Positions 37,732 to 51,500 of a stretch of DNA of 64,000 bases are shown in pieces. The number at the start of each line of letters is the position of its first letter. Position 1 is the stretch's first letter. The translations under genes and the position numbers were made by a program. The notes beneath the pieces were generated by a model. The model had not been told where the DNA came from, did not search any database, and saw nothing but the letters and a program-made list of their open reading frames with translations. The DNA is from Megalobrama amblycephala (taxonomy: Eukaryota > Chordata > Actinopteri > Cypriniformes > Xenocyprididae), in contig NC_063045.1 in the NCBI RefSeq assembly GCF_018812025.1, positions 52,706,579-52,770,578 of the forward strand, in the 5' to 3' direction.

Positions 37732-39574
37732 CCCTGCGTCTGCTGAAGGAAACCTGTTGTCCTCTGAATCTACTGCTTACTTAGAAGAGCTCTGTGAGAA
37801 TGGAACATCTGAATCCCTGTTCCTAATACTGAACGCTTAGCGGAACCTGACACACGCGCCACCTGTTCGGTTCAGCTGTCAGTCAAACTAAAAAACTGTA
37901 AGATTGTAATAGTTTTATGTAACTCGTCATGCAATAATGAATAAAGCCACTCGGTCCAAATCTAAATCAAATGATCAAAATGTCTTATTAACATAGGGAC
38001 GGTTCCGTCTGATAAAGCTAAAGCATCCAGCACCCCTCTGTGTCTGAGTGAGAAATAAGTGAGTGTCTGGCTGCCGAGTCTCACATTTGTTATTTGAAGT
38101 TAGTTTCCCGGCACGGGGTGGGGGCGTTTCTTATTTGCTAGAAAATCCCTTCTCAGTCACCGGGTTAAAATCTAATCCAATCAGCGGCCGCGTCTGGATC
38201 AGAGGCTCCGCCCTCTCCTGAGTTGTAAAATTAACCCCGCCTCTCACCCATGCTTACCTAGACAACAAAGAGCATGTTGCTGATGGGTCAGATTCGCCGT
38301 GATTCTTGATTTCTATCAGCTTTCCCCGGTGATGGTTTACGTAGATCGCTTTTGGCTGACCTATTGGTCGCGACTAAATTATCTATTGATTATTCATTCA
38401 AATGAGACGGACATGCTAATGCACACAAACACGTTTTAAGCAATGATGTCATGCATATGTATATAGAGCATTGATTTTATTTTCTTTAACTAGTTTGCCA
38501 ATGCAATTTGGGGATTCATCATATAAACATTTTACTTTACATTAGCATTTTACATTTACATTACATTCCCCTTAATTTTTTGTATTTATTTTCTACCTCT
38601 CCCCATTTTCTATTTAAATACTTCAAGCATTTTATATGGGATATTGTAAATGCGGACGGTCATATATGCTCTATATACGAGGAACAAATATGACAAGCTT
38701 ATCTCAGATTGTGTAGCCTAATTTCATTTGTTGCCATTTAAATATTATCATTGAAATAAAAATACTGTATATCGTACAAAATAATAATGGAAATACCACC
38801 AATGTCGTTTTAAATAATGGCAATTTCAAATAATCTTGTGGTGTTTTTGTATATGAATGGCTTGGTTTTCGTTCTTTCTATCCTGACATGATTAATAGAC
38901 ATTCACAACAATGGAAGACTGGCTTTTTAATAAGACACAATATTGCGTCACCAAAGAGTATAGAACCCCCGGCTAGCCGGCAGCTTGTTTACATTTCCAT
39001 GCGGTCACGAGACGAGCGATGCACAGAGAAACGACGGTAATTAAGGTCTATTGCGCCCTCTATTGGTCAGATTTCGTAGGACTATTAATCTGCCTGTGGC
39101 ATTATTTAAAGCTCATGTTCCCCAATAGCAGGTAATGTTACTTGCTCAAAGGCAAAAAAAAAAAAAAAAGAGTGAAAGAGCAGAATCGACTGTTGTCCAT
39201 CCTTTGTGTTAGCAGCCATTGTGTGCAATCCAACCTTTACATTCTGCATTAGCCATTGCAATGAAATGTCAATAGATTGTAAGATTCTGACCATCTCATT
39301 GCCTGGCTTAGTTAAACATTACGTGGGGTCCATTCTTTGTACCTCACTTAATACATCTGAGATGATTTTACAGATGCCAGATCTTCTAATCGTGATAACT
39401 GATCTCTGGCTAATTTGGTTCTTCAAACGAGTTTGTGGATTTGATTAAAATATCTGGATTAAGTTATCTGAGATTACTGCGTGTTCATGTGTTCATTGGA
39501 AATAGCAGATATCGAGACTCGAAACCATCAGCAATGCAGCGATTTGCTGGCGGCAAGACAGTAACATAATGACA
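37732..39574. promoter_or_regulatory. Upstream region of hunk; no gene
   Basis: Immediately right of the hunk start this should contain its promoter and 5'UTR. Stretches at 38100-38260 are comparatively GC-rich ('cggcacggggtgggggcg', 'ccaatcagcggccgcg'). Farther right, 38400-38900 is AT-rich and empty. No coding exon recognised. Confidence 0.4.
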
Positions 39575-40430
39575 TCACATCACATCTACTCTTCTTTTCA
39601 AAACAGTTCGAAGACGTCTGGGCATCGAGGTTATGAGTTTGGTGTTGGAATTTGGTCCCATTCTTGCCTGATATAGGTTTCCAGCTGCTGAAGAGTTTGT
39701 GGTCGTCTTTTGTTTAATGATGTGCCAAATGTTCTCTCTATAGGTGAAAGATCTGGACTGCAGGCAGGCCAATTCAGCGCACGGACTCTTCTACGAAGAA
39801 GCCATGCTATTGTAATAGCTGCAGTATGTGGTTTTGCATTGTCCTGTTGAAATACACAAGGCCTTCCCTGAAATAGACGTTGTCTAGAGGGGAGCATATG
39901 TTGCTCTAAAACCTTTATATAACTTTTAGCATTCATAGTGCCTTCCAAAACATGCCGTATGCACTTATGCACCCCCATACCATCAGAGATGCTGGCTTTT
40001 GAACTGAATGCTGATAACACACTGGAAGGTCTCCCTCCTCTTTAGCCCGGAGGACACGGTGTCCGTGAACAAGAATATTCAAATTTGGACTTGTCTGACC
40101 ATAGAACACTTTTCCACTTTGAATCAATCCATTTTAAATGAGCCTTGGCCCACAGAACACAACGGCGGTTCTGGACCATGGTCACATATGGCTTCCTTTT
40201 TGCATGATAGAGCTTTAGTTGGCATCTGCAGATGGCACGGTGGATTGTGTTTACCGACAGTGGTTTCTGGAAGTATTCCTGGGCCCATGTAGTAATGTCA
40301 TTGACACAATCATGCCGATGAGTGATGCAGTGTCGCCTGAGGGCCTGAAGACCATGGGACCACTTTTAGTTTTCATTTTATTCAAAATTAAAAAACGTCC
40401 CAACATTTCATAAATTCGGTTGTATAATAG
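39575..40430 (-). pseudogene. Decayed Tc1-like transposase
   Basis: Minus-strand relic of a Tc1/mariner transposase different from the intact copy at 51015. It is recognisable by '[14 protein letters not shown]', 'VFQQDNAKPHTAAI', 'SPDLSPIERTF' and 'LITSMPRRLRTVL', which lie in at least three reading frames. The segment following the DD34E glutamate is shortened. The N-terminal helix-turn-helix part is present only as fragments (about 40200-40400). It cannot make a working protein. The edges are approximate; intact terminal repeats were not found. Confidence 0.85.
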
Positions 40431-41765
40431 AAGATGAGTGAAATGTGTACTGTTTGCTACATGATTCACAATTATTTCCATTATTTTATGATTTCTAGTA
40501 GGCTATTTGTACAGGCTTTACATTTTTATTTTAAAGTTGTAATTAGCTGTTCATTTAAATGTACCTGTGAAGCAGCTTTGTTATGTGACAGCATTAAATA
40601 CAGTTTCTTAGGGGTCAAGAACATTATTCTAATGGCACAGCAGACAGCAATTTTTATTTTTATTTTAACTGCATCTCCTGCACTGCATCAAGCCGCTCCA
40701 CAATAGCTGTCACTGTTAGACTCCAATTAAATTATTAGGTAATTATTAGCTCACAAATAAATTTCTCAATGAGTAAAACTGGCTGTCTGTATGACAGACT
40801 AGCCTAAACAACATTATAATATTATTTTAAAATGAATTATTATAAATTATTATTGCCCCTGGTTCTTGTAAGAAAGTAGCAGTGGCTGGGACACACTTTA
40901 ACAATCCCCTCCGCTTATCTCCGCAATCTAATCTGCAATCTGTTTATATGAAATAGCTGATTATTAAAAGATAATTTGTTGCTATGACAGTAACTCCAGT
41001 ATAAGCTTCAAAGAACCTAACAATCCTGGATCATGTCAAACCATCAACAAAAATCCATGTACGCAGAACGGGCCCCTGGAGCCAAAGATCAATGCCACAT
41101 TTCACTCTTAGGCTTTACTGACTATTGTGACCAAAAGGAACAGTACTTTTAATAAATTAATTTACTTAAATTGTTAACCAAATTAAAAAACAAAACAAAA
41201 ACAATGCCACAAAGGTAGAGGTAATCATAATGCTGCTGCTGACCACCAGAGGGCGCAACTGACCAGCTTTATTGCTGGATCCTAGCGTATTCGAAGTCTC
41301 TCTTTCTGGAGCTAACGTGATTACCCACTCGCGAAAGTGTTAGCACGCTAAAGCCACCCAAAGATATGTCTGGATACACTGTCATATATTTCTGCTGCTC
41401 TCCTTTGGGGAGTCGGCGATATACACATTCACAGCATAAACAACGCTTTAGCCAAATGAGAGTGTTTCAGTCGAAACTTTTAACACACACACACACACAC
41501 ACACACACGTTCGTTTTTTGTGAATTGTGGGGCCATTCCATAGGCTTAATGTTTTTTATACTGTACAAACTGTATTTTCTATCCACCTACACTACCCCTA
41601 CCCCTAAACCTAACCATCACAGGAAACTGCACACTTTTACTTTCTCACAAAAACTAATTCTGTATGATTTATAAGCCTTTTGAAAAGTGGGGACATGGGG
41701 TAATGTCCTCATAAGTCACCTCTTCTTGTAATACTTATGTCATACACATATGTGTCCTGATATGT
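40431..41765. other. Intergenic; possible unresolved b3glct 5' exon
   Basis: No firm gene. A segment near 41366 begins with ATG ('MSGYTVIYFCC') and could encode a short signal peptide, but its donor is weak. A (CA)n run lies at 41484-41508. The rest is AT-rich. Confidence 0.3.
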
Positions 41766-41772
41766 CACAAAA

Positions 41773-41867
<95 letters not shown>
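41766..41867. repeat. (CA)n microsatellite
   Basis: About 100 bp of CA dinucleotides with one interruption ('acaaacac'). Confidence 0.97.
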
Positions 41868-41869
<2 letters not shown>

Positions 41870-42188
41870 CCTGTCATATTGTTGCAAATAATGGGTGAAA
41901 TGCATATGTCATGAAGTGCAACAAATATTTTGTTATTTTGTTGATGCCTACTACAGAAAACTTTCTTTTTCCTCTCAGGGCCTTCTTGCAGTGGTTTCAA
42001 CACTGGAAGCTAAGAAGCAAGAAAAACCTCTGCATGTTGTATTTCTGCGTACAGTGCACATAATAAATTAAATTTATGTTTGAATTATGTTATAGTATCC
42101 AGATAATATCCAGAGAGAATTTTTTTCCCCATTTCCCTAATCTTTGAAATGAACAGCCTACATCTTGAGAAGTGTCCAATGTTTATTC

Positions 42189-42809
42189 TTAAAGGGATAG
42201 TTCACCCAAAAATGAAAATTTGATGTTTATCTGCTTACCCCCAGCGCATCCAAGATGTAGGTGTCTTTGTTTCTTCAGTAGAACACAAATGATGATTTTT
42301 AACTCCAACCGTTGCCGTCTGTCAGTGGTATAATGCAAGTCAGCGGGAACTTGGACTATAAGAGTAAATAAAACACGACAGACAAATCCAAATGAAACCC
42401 TGCGGCTCTGACAGCGGCAGTGATGTCTCGCGCATATACTTCAATGAGAGCGAGACATCACTGCCGTTGTCGAGTGATGAATGCCGTTGGACATAGTGGT
42501 GTATTAGAGGTAAAAAATGATATAAATACTGTTCGGTTTCTCGCACAAACCGATCGTTTCGTGTCTTAAGACATCAATGTGTCGTCACGAGCTGCAGGGT
42601 TTAATTTGGATTTGTCTATGCAAGTTTTATTTACTCTTATAGTAGAAGTTCCCATCCACTAGCATTATTTGACTGACAGACGGCAACAGTTGGAGTTAAA
42701 AATCATCATTTGTGTTCTACTGAAGAAACAAAGACACCTACATCTTGGATGCGCTGGGGGTAAGCAGATAAACATCAAATTTCCATTTTTGGGTGAACTA
42801 TCCCTTTAA
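42189..42809. mobile_element. Palindromic MITE, TTAA-bounded
   Basis: Left end 'ttaaagggatagttcaccc', right end 'gggtgaactatccctttaa', nearly perfect over the terminal 40 bp. The arms remain complementary ('gcatccaagatgtaggtgtc' and its complement near 42740) to a centre at about 42490. Among the best preserved palindromes in the window. Confidence 0.9.
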
Positions 42810-43569
42810 GATAAACAGCAGTAAGAAAATCTACATTTGTCAAAATAATATTAATAGCATAGCCTAATTTAAGTGTGCAATAAGGTTGAAATGGAAATAA
42901 CTTTACGCGATAGTTTTTGCTCTCTGTCGACATAATATCAGTAAACCTGAAGTTAGAAGTAAGAAATTTGGCTAATGTGACCAAACCTTAAGTTTTAATT
43001 TTCCATCGTCATATAGGTAAAATCGACATTAGGTTGGCATGAATTATTCTCACAATAGTAAAAAATTAATCTCTGTGCACTTTCCAAATATGATAAAAAC
43101 CAAAACAAAACTGTACCCAGATAGCATGGTGACATTAATACAATGTTGAGTTTTGATCCAAACCATTATTTTGGTTGAGATGGACATTTTCAATGTTTAA
43201 TGTATGTTGGATTAACATTGAAATTTTGATGAAAGTGATACTATCCTGTGCCTTATATTCTACTCCCAGATTAATCAGGTAATCATTCATATTCCTGAAT
43301 CTGTATTAAATTTGAGGATTATAACTGATCTCTGTTCCGTTTAGCCTATTTCCACTGAATAAAAAAACAAACAAGAAAAAAAAAAAAAACTACACCATGT
43401 GTTTGAGTGACTGATAACAGATTAAGGTCTAGGTGAATGCAGGTTTAAAGAAATTTTCATTAAAAAAACCCCCAAAGCTCTTTTATTATACAAGAAAAAC
43501 TTGTTACTTGAATGCTATGTAGTTTCATAGAAAATGAACTGAGATTTGGCCATAGTTCAGAAGTGTTTA

Positions 43570-43700
43570 TTCCCTCTTCATGAGGAGTTTAGCTCCAAAC
43601 ACCTACCTGGAAGTTTTCATTGATCGTAATGACCATGATTAGCTGCTTCAGGTGTGTTTAATTAGGGACAGAGATAAACTTGGGTGGAAAGCTTGGACAC
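43570..43700. repeat. Fragment related to the hAT-type MITE at 45632
   Basis: Shares words such as 'gagtttagctccaa' and 'ggtgtgtttaattaggg' with the MITE interior, but the CAGGG ends are missing. Confidence 0.45.
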
Positions 43701-43900
43701 ATTCCTATAGTGTAATTGAAGTGTTCATAAATAGATTAAATATACATAATTTAACAGTATTATAAATATAGTTAGAATATTCTGTGTTTAGCAATTCATA
43801 AAAAGTGAATCATATTGTGTTTAGCATATTAACAGTCTTGAATCTTGACTATACAATTGAACTGACTTGCTCTAAAGTAACATCATGCCTTCTTTTTCAG

Positions 43901-44119
43901 ATTTCAGAGAACCCAAAGGAAAAGAGGCAGTAGTCTGATGCAAGCCAGATTGTTAAAACTTGAGCCATTGGACCACTTGTAGTTATGATGACATCAGACT
44001 TCTGAAAGTAATGTTATTTTTAAAGGTTGTAATGCTTTTGTCCTTTTTGCCCCACTCTTAAAGAATTTAATTTTCTATCTCTTTTTCATTGATTGTGCTA
44101 AACTGTCAAATAAAATAAA
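43901..44119 (+). other. Orphan terminal-exon-like segment
   Basis: A good acceptor ('gccttctttttcag', ending at 43900) is followed by 10 codons to a TAG at 43931-43933 ('ISENPKEKRQ'). Overlapping AATAAA signals follow at 44109-44119. This looks like the last exon of a short plus-strand transcript, but no upstream partner could be proved; a segment near 41973-42032 ('GLLAVVSTLEAKKQEKPLH') is phase-compatible. It may equally be chance. Confidence 0.25.
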
Positions 44120-45509
44120 CTGACTCAACTGCTCTAAAGGTGTCATTTGTTTTAAAAGGTTTTCCCAAAACTTTGAAATGGTCAGAAATTTGTTGATGTG
44201 CCATTGAAGTGTAGCTGAAATAATAATGTTGTTCAGAACATTATTACATTATTTCAGTTAAATCAACATCACATTAACACTGATCAAACAATATTACTCA
44301 TACTATCTTGAATACCGCTTCGAGCGTATCCCATCATGCGTGATTTTCCAGAACTCACATGCCCCGAAATTGCGAGACGTCAAAGAAAACATTCCACTGT
44401 AATTTAAATTAATTATATATTACATATAATTTGGTAGTAAAACATAAAGTGTTGCACATTTTTATTGATGCAAAGATAAGTAGGCTATGTGTATTTTGTA
44501 CATCATTTGAAACTGATTTTTATCACTTAAAGAAGCACCACAATTTTAAAATTGTGTCTTCTGTTAGTTACATAGCGACCACTGAACAGACATTTAAAAG
44601 TGTATTTTAAAATGCAAAGTATTGAAAATAATAATAAAAAAAATAAAAAAAGCTCTGTAAACGCTTGCATTTTTTGCAAAACTATAAGTGTGTCCCATCG
44701 GGTAATCAAAAGTTCTACACACACTTGCAGTCTTCACGCCTACTTGAACACTTGATCCAAATACAGGAAATACATCATGTAAGTAGACAAGTGGTCAAGT
44801 GCAAAGACCGCAAGTGTGGGTGTTTCAATGATTACATGCTCTCATGGATAGTTATGGGGATTCCTGAAGTTCATTTCTTGGCTCAAACTCAAGGCCACCA
44901 TGTCCAGCAGAGCGCATTCATATCTCATAACAGCACAGCAGCCCTGGGTCCCTGGCAGACAGCTGATTTACCGCAAACATTTAATGCACTTAGCTGACAA
45001 TAATTCATGTTGGACATGCTGAAAGCAAATTCACATTAAATATTCAACCTTAAAGCTTTTTCTGTCCTGATAAATAAGGGCATCTGCACTTTGGCTATGT
45101 TCGTTTTCTATTTTAAGCAGTTGGCTTTTTTTTTTTTTTTTTTTTTTTTTAAATATTATTTACATTAAGTTCCATTTAAAAATATAATGCAATGGCTCAT
45201 TTGCATTAAAGTGTATTCAGAATTGTGTACACATTATTACAGTAACATTGAATAAAACATTAACGCTTTATATTTACACTCACAGAAACAAGAAAGAAGT
45301 CATCCACACGTGTTTGACCAATTTACTGGTGAGCTGCATATTGTGGCTTATTCCTTCTGATTATTTTACTGTTTGACCGTTTTTCTTTTCTTTTCTTTTC
45401 TTTTCTTTGGGAAATGCATTAAGAGGGTAAAAGTCTTGTAATATCAAGCAGATCTAAATAGGACTCATATATTTCTCTCCCTATTGCTTTTTCTCTTTCT
45501 CTATTGAAG

Positions 45510-48500
45510 AACTGCGGGATGTGGTATTTGTGATACAGAGTCAGAGAAACTCATATCATTCCCACAGGGCTGAACAAAGAAGAACAGAACTTCTACATCA
45601 GGCTCAGACCATAATCCAGGTAGTTTTAAGGCAGGGATGGGCAACGTTGGTCCTGGAGGGCCACTGTCTTGAAGAGTTTAGCTCCAACCCTGATAAAAAC
45701 TCCCCTGGCTGTAGTTTTTTGGTAATCCTGAAGACAACGATTATCTTGTTCTGGTGTGTTTGATCAAGGTTGGAGTGCCCTCAGCCCTCCAGGACTGATG
45801 TTGCCCGTCCCTGTTTTAAGAGATACTGTATATCAATATATACATATATACCTCATTATTTGTATTGCAGTAATTTTAAAGTTAAAAGATTAAAATGGTA
45901 AAGATGCGTTCAAATGTTTGTTGTGTGTGTGTTCTGATGCAGAATTTTAGCCACATGATGGCACTGTTGTTTTAGGAAAAGTCTGATTCTTTTAATTGGG
46001 CTTATGTGAAATGTGCATTGCTTTTTAACATTAACAGTCACTTTTGTAACTCCTAAATGTTTGAGTGTATCTCTGTGTATCACATTGACTACACAGTGGT
46101 GTGCTGATTTTTGTGTTTGGTTGTCAATTACTGATAGTGAAAGCAAGTGCATGCATGACAGTGTAAAAAAACCCACCCTCATTATTTACACTCTTGTGTA
46201 AAACAGCAACACAATACCAGTTAGACTCAGTAATTCTCTCAAGGCTGCTTACAGATTTATGTAAATGTCGTTATTTAAGTTAATGGAGAATTTTGATACA
46301 TTTCTGAAACTGCAGCTTTCTTTATCTGTTTATGATCATTTGCTCAAAAACAATAGAAATTTCCTACTGTGGTGTAAAAACTATGTGTGTAGCTACAAAA
46401 GTATACATGAGTTGCATGTCCCAATTATGGAAATTATAGTCTAGAAAAGTAAAGTAAATCAAGACAATGGTTGAATGTTGGCTTGACATAGCCTTGGTTA
46501 AAATTAAAAGAGGGTTTTATGTAGACCTTATGACTGTGATATTTAGTATAGGGCTATAATGCAGTCTGAATTAAAATAAAAGGTATACAATGATAGAAAT
46601 AGATAGATACATAGAAAGAAAGAAAGATGCTTTACTGTGATAATAATAAATATGGCCTAATATGGCTGCTCCAAACATTGACTTTTGAGGTAATTTTGTT
46701 AAGAACAGATGATTAACTTCTGTCTGTTTTGTAAATGTTGTAATTAGTCATTTTTGTTTTACCACAACAACTGTTGTTTGAAAATGACTTATGGAAGGTG
46801 TTTGTTTTCTAGCAAGAACACGATATAGCATATTGTACAGGCTTTGCAAAAAGTGCATGCTGAACAAAAGCATATTGCAGCCAGAGCCTAAGGAGTTTTG
46901 ATGATGCCTTTTATTTTCTCAGGTGAGGTTGTTCCAGGCTGGTGGTTCTTGAAGTTTTTGTTTTTTTTGATTCATCATGCCATCTGTTTCCCAGACTCTC
47001 AGTTTACTATATTCAGTTTCGTGCTGATGAATACTTTATATTTGGAGGATTATCATTGCTAATTAGCTATCTGAATCCTCGGCATCCCATCCCTTTCTGA
47101 ATCAGAGTTTCTGAATCAAATCTCATCTTCAGTGAGTCATACCAGATATGATATAAGGCCCTAATTGCCCCTTCTCTTTTGTACTACAAAGAGCTCACCT
47201 TCCTTATAAGTTTTGTCTGATTTTGAAAGTCGAGTCATATTTTTGGTAGCCAGGCTCATTAGAAGACCATCACAGTGGAGGTGGCGGGAAGGATTTGGGG
47301 CTGTTGAGCGGGAAGGTGAGAACGCTCCAGGTGGTATCTTGACCTCCCGTTGATCGGCAGGACTCCACAATGTCCTACCAGACTCGACGTGACGCCGATG
47401 CGCGCAACAACATGTAGGTAGCCTGTCTTTTCGATGTTAATCTGAGTTTTTGTCCAAACTAACCGCGACGGCGACACGCTATGATTCTATTTTAGAAACG
47501 GTTTCTATTTTTCTGCGACTTCGCGGCTGGAACAACAACAGATAATCTCGAGTACTGTATGATTATGTTCGTCTTTTATTAGTCGTACTGATGGCTACAG
47601 TGGACAGTTTACCTCAGATCTTCAAAATAAATAAAATGAAACAAGAACGTTCAAACTGTCAACTCATTGTGAACAGATTCTATGACAAAGATTGTTTCAG
47701 TAACAGTAGCCTATGTATTTTCAATAATGTTAAAATGATATAATATTTATTAATTTGATTATGTGCTATTTTGTTGAGATTACTGGAAGCTTGCAGAGAG
47801 AGCCTTCAGACCGGGTGTGTCTCATACGTTCTGAAAAGTGAAGCCACGGGCTCTTTGATCACCCCCTGGAGGCTGGATGCAGTACAGGTCATAAACCCCG
47901 CCCTCTCAATGCAGTCGAATGAGACTTCAGTGAAAACTTAAAAATAAATTCTGCTTCAAATAAAACTTTCTGAAAGATGGTTTTGGTCATTTAAGGTAGT
48001 TGTTATCACACTGATATATATTCAATTGTTCGTTTTTGTGATGATTTAGATTTTAGCTAGTAATTTGATGCTATAAAAACGGGGCGTGTCGCCATGATTC
48101 GAAGTTGATTGACAGCTTGTCTGAGGACTGTCGGAGCTTCGAGGGGAGATTGAAGATGTATTAACTAACTGTTAATTTTCGATTTCTTTGTTATTTAACA
48201 CCAGCAAAATGAGTTGTTCAGCAGTAAACTGTACTAACCGACCTACAGGATCTGACTGAACTTTTTTTCTGTAACATCAAATGTGGGCGTTATAAGCTAA
48301 TTAATAAATGTTATTAGTTAAGATAAAGCACCTAATGTTAACCATGTCGGGAAAAAGCAGGTGATCGTTATCTGGCAGTTACTTATTATTTTTATGGGTA
48401 TAAAATAATAATTAGCCGGACAAAACTAATGATAGCCTACTCTAATTACAGCAATCGATCTCCTGTAACGTTAGTTGAACTTGATTTAAAATGGCAGGAC

Positions 48501-51500
48501 CGTTTCTGACGATTTAGAGTTGTTTCTAGTGGCATATTGATTTTATCTACTGAATTTGCTGTTTCAAAAATATTATTGCTCTAGAAACAGAATAGCCTAT
48601 TATTTTATAGGTATACTTTTAAATTGTGTATAATTTTTATAGTCTATTTAAAATACATGAATGATGACGCAGTCGTCTGGGCGGAAGTTTGATATCGCGA
48701 CTCCGCCTCCGGCTCCACTGACGATTCCTTCTGCGCATGCCCAGGCTCCAAACTTTTTTTTTTGACGTATTGCGTAACGTGTCAGCGCCCATTCATCAGC
48801 CCATTTTGGCTTCAGTTCAATACAATGGAAGGAAGCGGCGTCGCGTCGTCCATCTTTTTTTACAGTCTATGCTTCAGACTGACGGCAGAAGGTCTGGGGC
48901 ACGTTCAAGCTCAAACCGGTGCACAACGTTTTGCTACGTTTTCCGGGTTGAACGACATGGAAACGGTGTACAACGGCGGGTTTGAGATACGTTTTCTCTT
49001 GTTTGGTGGGTGTGTCAGAAATGTCAGCCCAATCAGCGGCAAGATGTATATAAACCACGCGGTATTAAAGAGACAGCTCGCACAATGGGTAGGCTATGTA
49101 ACATAAAAATACTATACTTATATATTTTGCTATTGTATTGTGAAGTGACACTTTAATAAATTTTTCTATACTCCTCTGATTATATAATGGTAAATATTAC
49201 AATATCATAGCACGACAACAACAGTGATCAGCAATAATGATAAGCCTAATACAAACAATAAAAATAATATAGATCAACACAGTCTCGGAGATAAGAAGTG
49301 GATTGTCCTTCACCTGAAATGTTTGTCTTTTCATGCTGAAATGCAAGGCAAATGTTGTATCACAATAATTAGAAGTTTCCACAAATCCCTTCACTTGATT
49401 TGGATTGGTTTTTTATTTATTCAGGACGGCAAGGGCAGTAATGCATAAACTTGTAAAAATGAGATCCAGGCAGTAGATAATGTTGAAGAAAAATTATTTA
49501 TTCATTACAATTAAATTTAGCCTCACACGCAACTTTAATCGATAATGAAAATATTTAATAAAACCAAAATGTAGAATAACCATCATAAAGGAGTAGTCAA
49601 TAGTTAATGATAAATTTAGAGTATTGTAGAATCCAGAGTATTGTATATAATAGATGAAGATCAAAAAGAATTAAAACATTAAGACATTTGCAGATAGAAG
49701 AAGCAGAAGCCAAGGAGAGCAAAAGAGAGAAAAACTAAATTATCAACGACTCCATAATATAAGCATAAGCATAAGCATAAGGAAATTTACCCAGACCTTG
49801 TTTTCGTTAATCAGAAAGGTCAATGGATTTATCTGTGACGTCATAGGGCCTTTCCCTTAAGGGTATTTTGCAAATCTTACACTATCAAATGTCAGCAGAA
49901 ATAATAAGCCATTTTAATCTAATTTAAATGAGCACTAATTCTGAAAAACATCACTTCAGCAGTACTTGGCAGGCGTCCAATATCTAACCACAAACGTGTC
50001 AGCGTGACCTATCACACTGGAACACTTTAAAGAACAATTGAACAAAACAAGCATACATACTCTTAAATATAAAATAAGAATAACAATAAGGGTACAATAA
50101 CAAGTAAATACTTGAAAATATGATAAGAATTATTATATATATAAAGTAGAAGTACATAAATATATGAAATCAAAAGTGAAACTGATAAATCATAAGCCAT
50201 AAACGATTAACATAAATATTAATAAAAATGCATGAATATGAATATCGACCATTTCGGATCCATCAGCAGTGATGGTAACATCGAGCATATTTTGCAGTAT
50301 TAAACATGAACCGATTTCATCAGGCTCCAAAAAATATTCTAAAAGAACACAAAGAATGGCCTTCACAGCTGCCATAGTTGGAACTCCTGCGTCACCAGAA
50401 CAGGGTGTTCCACGCACCACCGTTTCCGTTTAAAAAACATTTGGCAACATTTTGTCGGGGCTGAACGCAGCCCAGGTAAGTGTGCCAAATGCTTCAGACG
50501 TTCAGCCAACGGTCTGTAGGCATGACGTCTGAGGCTGAGACTAATACAGAAGTGACTTAATCTGCAATTCATCGACTGGCCACTAGGGACAGGCTCCAAA
50601 AGAGAACAGAAACTCATTGAGCCCCATGTTAAAATGCTCAACTTTACAGCAGAAAAAAACATGTTTACAGCCTGGTACAAACTGTGCTTTTGGTCTATAC
50701 AGCTAATTTTGCCCTTCATGACAACTCTGAGGGGGGTGGATTTTTTTATAACTCATCCATTTAAATTATATTAAGCCTTAAAGTTCTGCATAATTAAGGG
50801 TGTGGCCACTTGAGTGACAGGTGGATTGGCGCTGCTGTCTGTACCTTTGGCATCTCTGCCGTGTTTGTGCTTTTTTCAGGATTATTTTATACAATTATCA
50901 AATAATGTCAGCACCGATAAGCCTAGTGGTTAGTGCACCGACATATGGCACAAATGCGTTCTCTACTGCTCTTTACTGTCCTCTCCAAATAAAGACACAA
51001 AAAGCCCATAAATACAGTGGGTATGGAAGTATTCAGACCCCCTTAAATTTTTCACTCTTTGTTATATTGCAGCCATTTGCTAAAATCATTTAAGTTCTTT
51101 TTTTTTCCTCATTAATGTACACACAGCACCCCATATTGACAGAAAGACACAGAATTGTTGACATTTTTGCAGATTTATTAAAAAAGAAAAACTGAAATAT
51201 CACATGGTCCTAAGTATTCAGACCCTTTGCTGTGACACTCATATATTTAACTCAGGTGCTGTCCATTTCTTCTGATCATCCTTGAGATGGTTCTACACCT
51301 TCATTTTAGTCCAGCTGTGTTTGATTATACTGATTGGACTTGATTAGGAAAGCCACACACCTATATAAGACCTTACAGCTCACAGTGCATGTCAAAGCAA
51401 ATGAGAATCATGAGGTCAAAGGAACTGCCTGAAGAGCTCAGAGACAGAATTGTGGCAAGGCACAGATCTGGCCAAGGTTACAAAAAAATTTCTGTTGCAC

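Noticed and set aside
41740..42003. Cys-Val repeat ORF on the minus strand
   Set aside because: It is simply the (CA)n microsatellite translated.
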